A DNA stretch of 64,000 nt from Aquabacterium sp. NJ1 (GCF_000768065.1 NZ_JRKM01000001.1:3082001-3146000); one strand, 5' to 3'. Shown: positions 25,886 to 36,539, counted from the first letter of the stretch. The notes: generated by a model from the sequence alone, not told the origin. Program-made: numbers and translations.

Positions 25886-28800
25886 TCAGTCGATCAAGGT
25901 GGGGCTGGCGGCTGTGCGCTCGGACGTGGGGGGCTCAGGCTCCTTGGCGGCGGGCGCCGTGGCCTTGCGCTCGGTCGGGGTGGCGGGCTGGAGCGCCTGC
26001 GCCCGGCTGTGCTCCATCAACAAGGCCTCGAAGGCGGCCTCGTTCATGGGGCGGCCCAGGTGGTAGCCCTGCGCCTCGTCGCAACCGTGCGTGACCAGGA
26101 AGGCCGCCTGCTCGGGCGTTTCGACGCCCTCGGCGACGATGCCCACCTCCAGCCGGTGCCCCATGGCGATCAAGGCGGCCACCAGGCGGCTGTCGCCTGG
26201 CGAATCGGGGATGGACGACAGGAAGCTACGGTCCAGCTTGAGCCGGTCCACGGGCAGTTCGCGCAGGTAGGCGAAGCTGGAGTAGCCCACGCCGAAATCG
26301 TCGATGGCGATGCTCACGCCCACGGCGCGCAATTGCGTCAGGATGTCGGCGGCGCGCAGCGATTCACGCACCACCACGCTCTCGGTGATCTCCAGCTCCA
26401 GCGCGGTGGGCGGCAGGCCGGTTTCTTTGAGCACCTGCGCCACCAGGCCGGGGATGTCGGCCTGGTCCAGCTGCACGGCCGACAGGTTCACGGCCACACG
26501 CAGCGGCCAGCCCGAGCGCTCGCGCCATTGCTGCGCCATGATGCAGGCGCGGCGCAGCACCCACTCGCCCATGGCGACGATGAGGCCGGTTTCTTCGGCC
26601 AGGGGGATGAAGTCAGATGGGGGCACCAGCTTGCCGCCATGCTCCCAGCGCAGCAGGGCTTCGGCGCCGCTGATTCGGCCCGTGGCGCAATCAAACTGGG
26701 GCTGGAAGTGCAGGCGCAGCTCGTCGCGCTCCAGCGCCTTGTACAGGTCGTTTTCCAGCACCAGGGCTTCGGCCGTCGGGGCCTGCATCTTGTCGCTGTA
26801 GAGCTGCACGCGGTTGCGGCCATTGCTCTTGGCCTGGTACATGGCCAGGTCGGCGTGGCGCATCAGCGTGATGGTGTCGGCGCCATGTTCGGGGTAGATG
26901 GCCAGGCCGATGCTGGGCGTGACACGCAGCTCGTGCGAGCCGATGCGCAGCGGGTCGGCAAACAGGTCCAGCACCTTCTGCGCCACACGCTCGCCGTCTT
27001 CCACGGCGGTGATCTGGGGCAGCAGGATCACGAACTCGTCGCCACCCAGGCGGGCCACGATGTCCGAGGTGCGCATGCCGGTGCGCAGGCGGCGGGCGAT
27101 CTCGGCCAGCACGCTGTCGCCCACATGGTGGCCCAGGCTGTCGTTGATCTTCTTGAAGCGGTCCACGTCCAGGAACATCATGGCCATGTGGTACCCGTGG
27201 CGCTCGGCGATGCCCATGCAGGCCTTGAGCTGCTCCTGCAGCATATTGCGGTTGGGCAGCGAGGTCAGCGCATCATGCTGGGCCATGTGCTGCAGCTGGT
27301 GTTCGGCATCGCGGCGCGAGGTCACGTCGTAGGCCATCGCCAGGTAACCGCTGCGTTGGCCGTACTCGTTGCTCAACTCGGTCACGGTGATCTCGGCGAT
27401 CAGGAAGCTGCCGTCATCGCGGCGCATGGTCCATTCACTGGGCAGGCCGGGCGATTCGTGCGCCAGATGCGTGAGCACATCCAGCTCCCGGACCGGCTCG
27501 TTGAGCCGCAAGGCCAGCATGCGCGCACGCTCGCTCACCTGGTCGGCATCGAAGAAGCGCCGGGTCGTGCAGCGGCCCACCAGATCCTGCGCCTTGGTGC
27601 CCAGCAGCTTTTCGCCTGCCGGGTTGACGGTCTGGATCACCCCTTGCGGGTTGAGCACGAAGATCGCATACGGCGCGTTGTGCACGATGACGCGCCGCAT
27701 CTCGTCGACTTCATTGAGCTGGCGCTGGGCTTCGAGGATGGCTTTTTCGGCCGACACCTGCGCGGAGAGGTCACGCAGCACCGCGATGAACTGGGTCTGC
27801 CCATTGAGCGCCATGCTGCTAACGGCCATGTCCACGGGGAAATCGGCCCCATTGGCGCGCACCCCTTCGGTACGGCGTCCGACGCCGTCGATGCCCACGG
27901 TCTGCGCTTGCAGGAAGGCGTCCATGCGCAATGGCTGGCCCACCTGGGCGGCAGAGGGCAGCAACCGGCTCAGGTGCTGGCCGACCATGCTGGCTTCGTC
28001 ATGGCCGAAGATCAGGCAGATGGCGCGGTTCACGCCGAGGATCTCGCCGGAAGGCGACAGGGTCAGGATGCCGTCCACGGTGTTGTCCAGCAAGGAGCGC
28101 AGGCGGCTTTCGCTGTCACGCGCCTGCTGGCTGAGGTCCATGGCCATCGAGGCGGCCAGGGCATGGCGGTTGGCCGCATTGCGGATGGCCCACCACAGCC
28201 CGATGGAGGCCAGGATGCCGCCCAGCAGCAAGACCAGCGGGTAGGCCTGCGTGCGCGCGCGCACGGGTTCACGCACGAAGCGCATCTCCCAATGCCGGCC
28301 ACCCAGATCCAGCCGCGTGGTGCGCCGGTCAAGGTCGTCGCTGGTGGCCGCGCTGCGGTAGCCCTTGTCCATCTCGCTCGCACTGTCGAACACCAGTTGG
28401 GCCGTGGCCCGTTCCGGGTCGAGGTCCGAGCCCATGTCGTTGACCGTCCAGTGCAGGTGCTGCCAGTCCTTGAGCTGGGCAGCCTGCTTCATCAGGTCCG
28501 CCGTGCGGATGACGCCGCTGATCAGGCCGACAAAGGCGGCACGGCGGCTGTGGGTGTCATCTACGCGCGTGCCGGGCCGGTAGACCGGCACGCGCACGAT
28601 GATGCCTTGGTGGTCGGATGTACCTTGCACGGTGCTCATGGGCGCAGACACCTGGGCCAGGCCGCTGTCGCGGGCGCGTTCCATCACCTCGCGCCGGGCT
28701 GGATCAAAAGCCGCGTCCAGTCCCAGCACGCGCTTGTTGGGCGTCATGGGTTCGTTGAACAGCACGGGCAGGTATTGCGCGCGCTCGCCCTCGGGCAGGA

Positions 28801-29224
28801 TCTTGTAGCCCGGGTAGCCCTGCGCATCCAGGCTGGTATCGGCCCGCACGGCGGCCTCGAAGCCGGCCTTGTCCGGGTGGCCGATCAATTGCGCATACTG
28901 AACCGCCACGAACGCCGGGTACTCCGACGTGATGTTCATGTTCATGTAGTGCTGATGGAAGGCCGGGCGCGTGACCTTCTCGCTCACCAGGTACATGGCC
29001 TGGAAGCTGCGCAGCACGTCCAGATAGTGGTCCACAAGCTGGTCGACGTGCTCGGTGACATCGGCCGTTTGCTGGGCAAAGGTGGCGTCAGCTGCTTTCT
29101 GGATGCGGTCACTGGTACGCCACCAGGCAAAGCCGCTGAGCAGCAAGCCAACGACGAGCACCGCCCACGCGCAGCGATGCAGCCATTGCGATTCTTCTTC
29201 TGTCTTGCGAATGTCGATCAGCAT
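25886..29224 (-). CDS. CHASE-PAS-PAS-GGDEF-EAL c-di-GMP turnover protein
   Basis: A 1112-residue inner membrane sensor. A first helix (about 19-35) and a second (about 330-350) bracket a periplasmic CHASE domain with YLDVLRSFQAMYLVSEKVTR and EYPAFVAVQYAQ. Two PAS domains follow (about 375-640, each starting LLDNTVDGILTL or VHNAPYAIFVL). The GGDEF domain reads RLGGDEF (726-731) with DVDRFKKINDSLGHH. The EAL domain reads AEALLRW (EAL at 855-857) with NLSAVQL, ELEITESV, DDFGVGYSS, LKLDRSF and AEGVETPEQA. Both active sites appear intact, so it may make and break c-di-GMP. It is the nearest c-di-GMP gene to mshE, and an influence on the pilus is inference. Confidence 0.93.
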   Translation of the reverse strand: MLIDIRKTEEESQWLHRCAWAVLVVGLLLSGFAWWRTSDRIQKAADATFAQQTADVTEHVDQLVDHYLDVLRSFQAMYLVSEKVTRPAFHQHYMNMNITSEYPAFVAVQYAQLIGHPDKAGFEAAVRADTSLDAQGYPGYKILPEGERAQYLPVLFNEPMTPNKRVLGLDAAFDPARREVMERARDSGLAQVSAPMSTVQGTSDHQGIIVRVPVYRPGTRVDDTHSRRAAFVGLISGVIRTADLMKQAAQLKDWQHLHWTVNDMGSDLDPERATAQLVFDSASEMDKGYRSAATSDDLDRRTTRLDLGGRHWEMRFVREPVRARTQAYPLVLLLGGILASIGLWWAIRNAANRHALAASMAMDLSQQARDSESRLRSLLDNTVDGILTLSPSGEILGVNRAICLIFGHDEASMVGQHLSRLLPSAAQVGQPLRMDAFLQAQTVGIDGVGRRTEGVRANGADFPVDMAVSSMALNGQTQFIAVLRDLSAQVSAEKAILEAQRQLNEVDEMRRVIVHNAPYAIFVLNPQGVIQTVNPAGEKLLGTKAQDLVGRCTTRRFFDADQVSERARMLALRLNEPVRELDVLTHLAHESPGLPSEWTMRRDDGSFLIAEITVTELSNEYGQRSGYLAMAYDVTSRRDAEHQLQHMAQHDALTSLPNRNMLQEQLKACMGIAERHGYHMAMMFLDVDRFKKINDSLGHHVGDSVLAEIARRLRTGMRTSDIVARLGGDEFVILLPQITAVEDGERVAQKVLDLFADPLRIGSHELRVTPSIGLAIYPEHGADTITLMRHADLAMYQAKSNGRNRVQLYSDKMQAPTAEALVLENDLYKALERDELRLHFQPQFDCATGRISGAEALLRWEHGGKLVPPSDFIPLAEETGLIVAMGEWVLRRACIMAQQWRERSGWPLRVAVNLSAVQLDQADIPGLVAQVLKETGLPPTALELEITESVVVRESLRAADILTQLRAVGVSIAIDDFGVGYSSFAYLRELPVDRLKLDRSFLSSIPDSPGDSRLVAALIAMGHRLEVGIVAEGVETPEQAAFLVTHGCDEAQGYHLGRPMNEAAFEALLMEHSRAQALQPATPTERKATAPAAKEPEPPTSERTAASPTLID

Positions 29225-29325
29225 CCAGTGTCCTTGACATGCCGTTGCCCGCCTTGGCAGGCGAAGCGCGTTGTCGGTGTATCGGACGGGTGCTGGCGGG
29301 CTTGACCCTCAAATCAGGGGGTGGT

Positions 29326-29346
29326 GCCCTTGCGTGGTGCAAGGGC
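29326..29346. other. Perfect 8-bp stem-loop between htpX and the GGDEF-EAL gene
   Basis: GCCCTTGC and GCAAGGGC flank a GTGGT loop. No T run follows on either strand. It lies downstream of htpX (minus) and upstream of the GGDEF-EAL start, so it may slow htpX transcription or bind a regulator. Confidence 0.35.
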
Positions 29347-29402
29347 TGCCCGGAGCGTGAAGACTGTCACGCCCTTTGTCATGCTGGGTAACGATTGAAT
29401 GT

Positions 29403-30245
29403 TCAACGGACCATGGCCATCAAGCGGGCCACGCGCTCCTCGGTGGCCGGGTGCGTGGAGAACAGGCTGCGCAGGCCACCACCCGACAGCGGGTTCATGA
29501 TCATCATCTGCGCCGTCTCGGGGTGGGCTTCGGCGGTTTCCAGCGGGATGCCTTGCGCATAACGGTGGATCTTTTCCAGGGCGCTGGCCAGGGCCTGCGG
29601 GTCCCCGCTGATCTCGGCGCCGCCGCGGTCGGCCTCGAACTCGCGCGCACGGCTGATGGCCATCTGGATCAGGCTGGCGGCCAGAGGGGCCAGGATGGCC
29701 ACGGCGATGCCGGCAATCGGGTTGGCGGGGCGGCCTTCCGAATCTCGGCCACCAAAGAAGGCGGCGAAGTTGGCCAGCATCGAGATGGCACCGGCCATGG
29801 TGGCGCTGATGGTGCTGATGAGGATGTCGCGGTGTTGGACGTGGGCCAGCTCGTGCGCCATTACGCCGCGCAGTTCGCGGTCGGTCAGCACATTGATGAT
29901 GCCGGTGGTGGCGGCCACGGCCGCATGCTCGGGGTTGCGGCCCGTGGCGAAGGCGTTGGGCGCGGCCTCGTCGATCAGGTAGACGCGGGGCATGGGCAGC
30001 TGGGCACGCTGGGCCAGCTCCTTGACCATGGCGTAGAAGCGCGGCGCGGAGGTTTCATCCACCTCGCGGGCGTTGTACATCTTGAGCACCATCTGGTCGC
30101 TGAACCAGTAGCTGAAGAAGTTCATGCCCAGGGCGACGACCAGCGCCAGCATCATGCCGGAGCGGCCACCGATCATGCCGCCAATGGCCATGAACAGGGC
30201 GGTGATTGCCGCCATGAGGATGGCGGTTTTCATCATGTTGAACAT
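29403..30245 (-). CDS. htpX: Membrane zinc metalloprotease HtpX
   Basis: A 280-residue inner membrane protease of the M48 family that degrades damaged membrane proteins. Start [20 protein letters not shown] carries the first helix, followed by a second helix ([16 protein letters not shown]). The zinc motif is HELAHVQH with the downstream acidic ligand in [11 protein letters not shown], and [13 protein letters not shown] closes the domain. The start at 30245 is chosen because AGGAGG lies nine bases upstream; an in-frame extension to 30284 has no ribosome site. Stands 81 bp from fmt in the same direction. Confidence 0.95.
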   Translation of the reverse strand: MFNMMKTAILMAAITALFMAIGGMIGGRSGMMLALVVALGMNFFSYWFSDQMVLKMYNAREVDETSAPRFYAMVKELAQRAQLPMPRVYLIDEAAPNAFATGRNPEHAAVAATTGIINVLTDRELRGVMAHELAHVQHRDILISTISATMAGAISMLANFAAFFGGRDSEGRPANPIAGIAVAILAPLAASLIQMAISRAREFEADRGGAEISGDPQALASALEKIHRYAQGIPLETAEAHPETAQMMIMNPLSGGGLRSLFSTHPATEERVARLMAMVR

Positions 30246-30326
30246 CTTGTCGGGCCTCCTGACCCGCGAATGGGGACACACCACCTCATGGTGGCAGCAA
30301 ATTAGATGGGCGCACGGCCCGAAAGT

Positions 30327-31325
30327 TCAAGCCAGGGTTGACGGGATGGTCCTTGCGTTTTGCAGGAAATCACGTGCGGAAATGCGCTTGCCGCCCGGTT
30401 TCTGCAGCGTGCGCAAGGCCAGCGCCTGCTCGCCACAGGCCACCACCAGGGTGTCGCCCTGGGCTTGCAGGATCTGGCCGGGTGTGCCGCTGGCATCGGG
30501 CACCAGGTCGGCGGCCCATAACTTGATGATGTCCTTGATGGTGTCCCGGGTGGTGTCTGCCCCGCCGTCCTCCTCGCCAGGCCACTGGAAAGTCGTGCCG
30601 GGGAAGGGGTCGAAGGCCCGCACGCGGCGGGCGATCTGCGATGCAGGCTGCGCCCAGTCGATGGCGGCTTCGGCCTTTTCGATCTTGTGGGCGTAGTTCA
30701 CGCCTTCAGCGGGCTGCGGCGTGGCCTTCAGGCCGCTGCAGGCCGCGCATTCCAGGGCCTCCACGATCAGGCGTCCGCCCAGTGCCGCCAGGCGGTCGTG
30801 CAGCGAGGCGGTGGTGTCGTCCGGTCGAATGGCTTCCTTTTCGACCAGCAGCATGTCGCCGGTGTCCAGGCCCGCGTCCATCTGCATGATGGTGATGCCG
30901 GTCTCCGCGTCGCCGGCTTCGATGGCGCGGTGGATGGGGGCCGCACCACGCCAGCGCGGCAGCAGCGAACCGTGGATGTTGAGGCAGCCCAGGCGAGGCA
31001 GGTCCAGCGTCCACTGAGGCAGGATCAGGCCATAGGCGGCCACCACCAGCACATCGGGGGCGGCGGCCTGCAAGGCGGCTTGCGCGGCCTTGGCCTCATC
31101 GGGGTACTTGCCGTCCAGCTTCAGGCTGTGGGGCTGCGCCACCGTGATGCCATGCTGCTGGGCCAGTTGCTTGACCGGCGAGGCCTGCAGCTTCATGCCG
31201 CGGCCAGCGGGGCGATCGGGCTGGGTCAGCACCAGGGGCACGTCAAAGCCTGCGGCCAGGATGGCGCGCAGGGCTTCACTGGCAAATTCGGGCGTGCCGG
31301 CGAACGCGACTCGGAGCTTGCTCAT
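30327..31325 (-). CDS. fmt: Methionyl-tRNA formyltransferase
   Basis: A 332-residue cytoplasmic enzyme that formylates initiator Met-tRNA using 10-formyltetrahydrofolate. It has [32 protein letters not shown], the catalytic [20 protein letters not shown] with Asn and His, and [11 protein letters not shown] with the active Asp. The C-terminal tRNA-binding domain follows after residue 210. Its start overlaps the def stop by ATGA, the standard def-fmt operon. Confidence 0.97.
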   Translation of the reverse strand: MSKLRVAFAGTPEFASEALRAILAAGFDVPLVLTQPDRPAGRGMKLQASPVKQLAQQHGITVAQPHSLKLDGKYPDEAKAAQAALQAAAPDVLVVAAYGLILPQWTLDLPRLGCLNIHGSLLPRWRGAAPIHRAIEAGDAETGITIMQMDAGLDTGDMLLVEKEAIRPDDTTASLHDRLAALGGRLIVEALECAACSGLKATPQPAEGVNYAHKIEKAEAAIDWAQPASQIARRVRAFDPFPGTTFQWPGEEDGGADTTRDTIKDIIKLWAADLVPDASGTPGQILQAQGDTLVVACGEQALALRTLQKPGGKRISARDFLQNARTIPSTLA

Positions 31326-31840
31326 GCCGGCGTGCGTTCTTCGCGGGCCTTTTTCTGCATCTTGGCCTTGATGCGGTTGCGCTTGAGCGGCGACAGGTAT
31401 TCCACGAACACCTTGCCCAGCAGGTGATCGAGTTCATGCTGCACGCACACGGACAGCAGGTCGTCGTCGGTCTCCAGCTCGAAGGTCTTGCCGTCGCGGT
31501 CGAGCGCGCGCACCTTCACGCGCACATGGCGGTGCACCTTGTCGTAGATGGTCGGCACCGACAGGCAGCCCTCTTCCCAGGTCAGCATCTCGTGGCTGGC
31601 CCAGGTGATCTCGGGGTTGATCAGCACCAGCGGCTTGTTGCGCTCTTCGCTGGTGTCGATCACGACCACACGTTCGTGCACGTCCACCTGGGTGGCGGCC
31701 AGGCCCACGCCCTTGGCTTCGTACATGGTTTCCAGCATGTCATCAACCAGTTGGCGGATGCGGTCGTCCACCTGGGCAACAGGCTTGGCCACCGTGTGCA
31801 GGCGGTTGTCGGGGTAGGTCAGGATGGGCAGCAGGGCCAT
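31322..31840 (-). CDS. def: Peptide deformylase
   Basis: A 172-residue iron/zinc enzyme that removes the formyl group from new proteins. The three signature motifs are present: [18 protein letters not shown] with the metal Cys, and [12 protein letters not shown] with the HExxH zinc site. It begins [20 protein letters not shown]. First gene of the def-fmt pair and divergent from the LysM gene, with 223 bp between them. Confidence 0.97.
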   Translation of the reverse strand: MALLPILTYPDNRLHTVAKPVAQVDDRIRQLVDDMLETMYEAKGVGLAATQVDVHERVVVIDTSEERNKPLVLINPEITWASHEMLTWEEGCLSVPTIYDKVHRHVRVKVRALDRDGKTFELETDDDLLSVCVQHELDHLLGKVFVEYLSPLKRNRIKAKMQKKAREERTPA

Positions 31841-32063
31841 GGTCAGCTCTTGTCTCAGCGAGGGAAATCAACAATATCGTTGTGGAAGCGGCGCAACGAC
31901 CCGGCCGCCAATGGCTCGGCAACCACTGGTAACACGGGGCAATTTTCGTTGCGACTGCCTTCGTTTTGCGGGCAGAATCAAACGATCATTGACCAGATTT
32001 TGCCGAATTTGAGGAGCCCCTGTCTGCGGGAATCTCTTTGAACGGTAATTGGAGACTGTTTTC

Positions 32064-33293
32064 ATGACCCAGCGATCGCTGTCCCGTACGGCTCGGATCA
32101 CGCAGACTGGCGGCCCCGCCCTTGTGCGCCAGGCCCGCGCCCTGAGTGTATCGGCGCTTGCTGCGCTGGGCGTGCTGGCTGGTAGTTTGGCCACGACGGC
32201 GCATGCCGAGGGCTTCCCCAACTACCCCATCACCCCGCAGCAAAAGGCCACGGCCGCCAAGGTGGCCGAAGCCGGCGTACCCCTGTCCGAGTTGTCGCCC
32301 AATGCGCCTGACACCTACACCGTCAAGCGCGGCGACACCCTGTGGGACATCTCCAGCCTGTTCCTGAAGACCCCCTGGCGCTGGCCCGAGCTCTGGGGCA
32401 TGAACATGCAGCAGATCCGCAACCCGCACCTGATCTTCCCGGGGCAGATGCTGTACCTGGACAAGAGCAATGGCCGCGCCCGCCTGCGCGTGGGTGAGCC
32501 GGTTGTGGGCTCGGGCGGCACCGTCAAGCTGTCGCCACGCGTGCGTGAAGGCAGCCTGGACGACGCCATCAGCAGCGTGCGCGTGCACCTGCTGGAGCCC
32601 TTCTTCAACGAGGCCGTGGTGTTCGACACCAGCGAAGAGCTGCTGCAGGCGCCCCGCGTGGTGGCCACGCAAGAGGGCCGCGTGGTGCTGTCCCGCGGTG
32701 AAACCGCCTACGTGCGCGGTGACCTGGGTGACCGCCGTGACTGGCGCCTGTTCCGCGAGCCCAAGCCCCTGCGCGACCCGACCACGCACGAAGTGCTGGG
32801 CTATGAGGCGCAGTACGTGGGCACCGCCACCATGACGCGCGAGGGTGCGGAAGGGACCGGCGCCGATGGCGGCCCGGTGGTCATCCCCTCTACCTTCACC
32901 ATCACCAGCCTGCGCCAGGAGTCTGTGGTGGGCGACCGCCTGGCCCCCGTGCCGCCGCGCGAGTACACCAACATGGTGCCGCACGCGCCCGCTCAGGACA
33001 TCTCCGGCCAGATCGTGTCGATCTATGGCGATGCACTGACCGCCGGCCAGAATCAGATCGTGGCCCTCAACAAGGGCGCCAAGGACGGCATCGAGCGTGG
33101 CCACGTGCTGGCGCTGTGGCGCGCGGGTGTGGCCATGCGCGACAAGACCAGCGACGACAAGGCCATGATGGCCCTGCCGGACGAACGCCATGGCCTGCTG
33201 TTCGTGTTCCGCGTGTTTGATCGCGTGTCCTATGCCTTGATCCTCAACGTCAAGGAGCCGGTCAAGGCGGGCGACCGTTTCACGCAGCCTTGA
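32064..33293 (+). CDS. Secreted LysM peptidoglycan-binding protein
   Basis: A 409-residue exported protein. A long signal peptide ends near TTAHA (about residue 50). The LysM domain follows: DTYTVKRGDTLWDISSLFLK and IRNPHLIFPGQMLYL. The remaining 270 residues hold a beta-rich domain with GETAYVRGDLGDRRDWRLF and a C-terminal part like those of betaproteobacterial LysM proteins located next to def/dprA. The ATG at 32064 follows TTGGAG by 10 bases. It probably binds the cell wall and may organise envelope components. A strong terminator follows the gene. Confidence 0.88.
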   Translation: MTQRSLSRTARITQTGGPALVRQARALSVSALAALGVLAGSLATTAHAEGFPNYPITPQQKATAAKVAEAGVPLSELSPNAPDTYTVKRGDTLWDISSLFLKTPWRWPELWGMNMQQIRNPHLIFPGQMLYLDKSNGRARLRVGEPVVGSGGTVKLSPRVREGSLDDAISSVRVHLLEPFFNEAVVFDTSEELLQAPRVVATQEGRVVLSRGETAYVRGDLGDRRDWRLFREPKPLRDPTTHEVLGYEAQYVGTATMTREGAEGTGADGGPVVIPSTFTITSLRQESVVGDRLAPVPPREYTNMVPHAPAQDISGQIVSIYGDALTAGQNQIVALNKGAKDGIERGHVLALWRAGVAMRDKTSDDKAMMALPDERHGLLFVFRVFDRVSYALILNVKEPVKAGDRFTQP

Positions 33294-33354
33294 CGAGGCC
33301 GCGTCGGGCTCTTGACGGGCCTGAGCTTCAGCGGTGCGGATGCGGCTGAGTTAC

Positions 33355-33388
33355 AAGGGCAGATTTGGGTTTTCCAATCTGCCCTTTT
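33355..33388 (+). terminator. Intrinsic terminator after the LysM gene
   Basis: AAGGGCAGATTTGG pairs with CCAATCTGCCCTT (one bulged T) around a GTTTT loop, followed by TTTT. The stem ends 46 bp before the chosen dprA start, which argues against any dprA start further upstream. The flanking A/T tracts make it possibly bidirectional. Confidence 0.85.
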
Positions 33389-33433
33389 GTTTATTGGATG
33401 GAAGACGGACAAGAAAAAATGGAGAGGGAGTGC

Positions 33434-34609
33434 ATGGAGCGGGAGGAGTTGCGCACCTGGTTGCGCCTGGTGCTGACGCCACGCGTTGGCCCCGGCAGCG
33501 CCCGCAAGCTGCTGGCCGCGCTGGGTTCACCCCAGGCGGTGTTTGCCGCGGACGAGGCCGCCCTGGCTGCCTTGGTGAGCAAGCGCGAGCGCACGGCCCT
33601 GGGCAAGGAGCCCGAAGGGCTGGACGAGCAGGTGGACGCCACCCTGGCCTGGCTGGCGCAGTCACCTCAGCTGGCCAGTGGCCGCATGGTGCGGCGCCTG
33701 CTGAGTCTGGCCGATCCCGCCTACCCCCCCATGCTGCTGCAGGCCGCAGACCCACCCTTGTTGCTGTTCGCGCAAGGCAGGTTGGAACTCCTGACGCGCC
33801 CCGCCGTGGCCGTGGTGGGCAGCCGTCACCCCAGCCCGCAGGGCCGGGACAACGCCTACGCCTTTGCCAAGGCCATGAGCCAGGCGGGCGTCACGGTGGT
33901 GTCAGGGCTGGCGCTGGGGGTGGATGGCGCCGCCCACACCGGTGCGCTGGACGGCGGCCTGGGCAGCACCATCGCGGTGGTCGGCACGGGGCTGGACCTT
34001 GTCTACCCCAAGGCGCACCAGGCCCTGGCGCACCGCCTGGGCGAGCAGGGCTTGATGCTCAGCGAGTTCGCGCTGGGCACGCCGCCGCTCACCACCAACT
34101 TCCCCAAACGCAACCGCATCGTGGCGGCCTTGAGCCGGGGCACGCTGGTGGTCGAAGCCGCGGTGCAATCGGGCTCGCTGATCACGGCGCGCCTGGCCGC
34201 CGAGATGGGGCGCGAGGTGCTGGCGATCCCCGGCTCCATCCACTCACCACACGCGCGTGGCTGCCACGCCTTGATCAAGCAGGGCGCCAAGCTGGTGGAG
34301 ACCGCGCAAGACGTGCTCGAAGAACTGCGCCTGGAGGGCGTTCCCCTGGGCACGCCTTTGCCCGCCGGTGCAGATGAGCGCCACGCCGATGCAGGTGCCG
34401 ATGCAGGAGCCGATGCAGACGCCACCACCCCGGCGCATGAAGACCCCATCCTGGCCGCCATGGGCTACGACCCCGTCAGCCAGGATGCCTTGTCGGCCCG
34501 CACGGGCTGGGGCGCGGCCGACCTGGGCGCCCGCCTGCTGGAGCTGGAGCTGATGGGGCAGGTGGCCCGCCTGCCTGGCCAGTTGTTCCAGCGCGTGGCC
34601 TCGGCCTGA
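33434..34609 (+). CDS. dprA: DNA-processing protein DprA (Smf)
   Basis: A 391-residue cytoplasmic protein that protects incoming single-stranded DNA and loads RecA during natural transformation. It has an N-terminal SAM-like domain ([19 protein letters not shown]), the Rossmann core with [50 protein letters not shown] and [20 protein letters not shown], and a C-terminal winged-helix (DpdC-type) domain. Between them lies an Ala-Asp-Ala-Gly linker built from 12-bp repeats. The ATG at 33434 has GAGGGAG upstream; ATGs at 33398 and 33419 are alternatives. With the pilus locus it hints at natural competence, which is inference. Confidence 0.94.
   Translation: MEREELRTWLRLVLTPRVGPGSARKLLAALGSPQAVFAADEAALAALVSKRERTALGKEPEGLDEQVDATLAWLAQSPQLASGRMVRRLLSLADPAYPPMLLQAADPPLLLFAQGRLELLTRPAVAVVGSRHPSPQGRDNAYAFAKAMSQAGVTVVSGLALGVDGAAHTGALDGGLGSTIAVVGTGLDLVYPKAHQALAHRLGEQGLMLSEFALGTPPLTTNFPKRNRIVAALSRGTLVVEAAVQSGSLITARLAAEMGREVLAIPGSIHSPHARGCHALIKQGAKLVETAQDVLEELRLEGVPLGTPLPAGADERHADAGADAGADADATTPAHEDPILAAMGYDPVSQDALSARTGWGAADLGARLLELELMGQVARLPGQLFQRVASA
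34385..34420 (+). repeat. Three tandem 12-bp repeats inside dprA
   Basis: Units GCCGATGCAGGT, GCCGATGCAGGA and GCCGATGCAGAC follow without a gap and encode ADAG, ADAG and ADAD in the linker between the Rossmann core and the winged-helix domain. Unit changes keep the frame, so copy number may vary among strains. Confidence 0.85.
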
Positions 34610-34640
34610 TGGCATCCGGCATGGGTGTCAAAATGCACCC

Positions 34641-35330
34641 GTGAGCTCGACCATCATCCACAACCTGGGCCTGGTGCCCTACGCCCCCACGATGGAGGCC
34701 ATGCAGGCCTTCACCGATGCCCGCACGGCCGACACGCCCGATGAAATCTGGGTGTGCCAGCACCCGCCCACCTTCACGCAAGGCCTGGCCGGCAAGGCCG
34801 ACCACGTGCTGTTCAACCCCGAAGGCCCCGACCACATCCCCGTGGTGCAGACCAATCGGGGCGGGCAGGTGACCTACCATGGGCCGGGCCAGGTCGTGGC
34901 CTACCCCTTGCTCAACCTCCAGCGCCGCGGCTACTTCGTCAAGGAGTACGTGTACCGGCTGGAAGAAGCCATCATCCGCACCCTGGCGCACTTTGGCGTC
35001 ACCGGGCACCGTGTGGCCGGTGCCCCCGGCATCTACGTGCGCCTGGATGACCCTTTCGCGCATGCCGCCTTGAGCACCCCCGCCGACCCGCGTGACCCCT
35101 TCAAGGGCCTGGGCAAGATCGCCGCCCTGGGCATCAAGGTCAGCCGGCACTGCACCTACCACGGCATGGCGCTCAATGTGGCCATGGACCTGCGCCCTTA
35201 TGGCCGCATCAACCCCTGCGGTTACCAGGGGCTGCGCACGGTGGACCTGGCCAGCATCGGTGTGGACGTGGGCTGGGATGAAGTGGCGGCCGTGCAGGCC
35301 CATCAGCTGGACCTGCGGCTGGCACCCTGA
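34641..35330 (+). CDS. lipB: Octanoyltransferase LipB
   Basis: A 229-residue cytoplasmic enzyme that moves octanoate from acyl carrier protein to lipoate-dependent enzyme subunits. Motifs: [48 protein letters not shown] with the catalytic Lys, and [14 protein letters not shown] with the nucleophile Cys. A GTG start at 34641 is used because it aligns with family starts. LipA follows after a 195-bp gap. The pair is separated from ybeD, its frequent neighbour, by about 29 kb. Confidence 0.96.
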   Translation: MSSTIIHNLGLVPYAPTMEAMQAFTDARTADTPDEIWVCQHPPTFTQGLAGKADHVLFNPEGPDHIPVVQTNRGGQVTYHGPGQVVAYPLLNLQRRGYFVKEYVYRLEEAIIRTLAHFGVTGHRVAGAPGIYVRLDDPFAHAALSTPADPRDPFKGLGKIAALGIKVSRHCTYHGMALNVAMDLRPYGRINPCGYQGLRTVDLASIGVDVGWDEVAAVQAHQLDLRLAP

Positions 35331-35369
35331 GCCCACCTTGCACGCCAGGCGCTGGCCCTGCCTGCACGC

Positions 35370-35396
35370 CCTCCACACCCTCCACACCCTCCACGG
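35370..35396 (+). repeat. Short 9-bp tandem repeat between lipB and lipA
   Basis: CCTCCACAC occurs twice in tandem and a third time as CCTCCACGG. No coding sense is visible and no hairpin forms. It lies in the lipB-lipA gap and is probably a replication-slippage product. Confidence 0.6.
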
Positions 35397-35525
35397 GCCG
35401 TGTCCGCGTGCCTGATTCACCGGCCTGCGGCTTTCCACACCGTGGCTTTCCCCCGCCACGGGCCCCAATCGGCTAAAGTGGCAGGTGGCCCAGCCAAAAG
35501 CCGGGCGTTGTTGTCAAGCGTTGCC

Positions 35526-36539
35526 ATGTCCACAGAAAACACCCCCGCTGATCCCGCCGCCGGCCAGACCCCTGCTGCGGCCTACGACCCCACCGCCAAG
35601 CAAAAAGCCCAGGCCAAGACGGCCCGCATCCCCATCAAGGTGGTGCCCGCGGAGGAAGTGCTGCGCAAGCCGGAATGGATCCGCGTCAAGGCGGGTTCGC
35701 CCAGCACGCGCTTTTACGAGATCAAGAACATCCTGCGCGAGCACAAGCTGCACACGGTGTGTGAAGAGGCTTCCTGCCCCAACATCGGCGAGTGCTTCGG
35801 CCATGGCACGGCCACCTTCATGATCATGGGTGACAAGTGCACGCGCCGCTGCCCCTTCTGTGACGTGGGCCACGGCCGCCCCGACCCGCTGGACGCCAAC
35901 GAGCCGGCCAACCTGGCCAAGACCATTGCCGCGCTCAAACTCAAGTACGTGGTCATCACCAGCGTGGACCGCGATGACCTGCGTGACGGCGGCGCGGGCC
36001 ACTTTGTCGAGTGCATCAAGCAGATCCGCGAACAGTCGCCCGCCACCCGCATCGAGATCCTGGTGCCTGACTTCCGCGGCCGCGACGAGCGCGCACTGGA
36101 GATCCTCAAGGCCGCGCCGCCGGATGTGATGAACCACAACCTGGAAACCGCGCCCCGCCTGTACAAGGAAGCGCGCCCGGGCAGCGATTACCAATTCAGC
36201 CTGAACCTGCTCAAGAAGTTCAAGGCCCTGCACCCGGACATCCCGACCAAGAGCGGCATCATGGTTGGCCTGGGTGAAACCGATGAAGAGATCCTGCAGG
36301 TGATGCGCGACATGCGCGCGCACGACATCGACATGATCACCATCGGCCAGTACCTGGCGCCCTCAGGCCACCACCTGCCGGTGCGCCGTTATGTGCACCC
36401 TGATACCTTCAAGATGTTCGAGGAAGAAGCCCGCAAGATGGGCTTCACGCACGCTGCCGTGGGCGCCATGGTGCGCAGCAGTTACCACGCGGACCAGCAG
36501 GCGATGCAGGCCGGGGTCGGTGTGGGCGACTCGAACTGA
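35526..36539 (+). CDS. lipA: Lipoyl synthase LipA
   Basis: A 337-residue radical SAM enzyme that inserts two sulfurs into protein-bound octanoate. Auxiliary cluster cysteines appear in [12 protein letters not shown], the radical SAM cluster in [11 protein letters not shown], and the third ligand in the terminal [11 protein letters not shown]. An N-terminal extension of about 45 residues rich in Ala, Pro and Thr precedes the conserved core. The ATG at 35526 opens this extension; the in-frame reading upstream to 35400 has no ribosome site. It is the last housekeeping gene before the AT-rich spacer. Confidence 0.97.
   Translation: MSTENTPADPAAGQTPAAAYDPTAKQKAQAKTARIPIKVVPAEEVLRKPEWIRVKAGSPSTRFYEIKNILREHKLHTVCEEASCPNIGECFGHGTATFMIMGDKCTRRCPFCDVGHGRPDPLDANEPANLAKTIAALKLKYVVITSVDRDDLRDGGAGHFVECIKQIREQSPATRIEILVPDFRGRDERALEILKAAPPDVMNHNLETAPRLYKEARPGSDYQFSLNLLKKFKALHPDIPTKSGIMVGLGETDEEILQVMRDMRAHDIDMITIGQYLAPSGHHLPVRRYVHPDTFKMFEEEARKMGFTHAAVGAMVRSSYHADQQAMQAGVGVGDSN

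Noticed and set aside
25589-29305. A very long open frame on the plus strand opposite the GGDEF-EAL gene
   Set aside because: It is the antisense shadow of a high-GC gene. Its sequence is a low-complexity mix of Gly, His, Gln and Ala with no domain, while the minus strand has full CHASE, PAS, GGDEF and EAL motifs.
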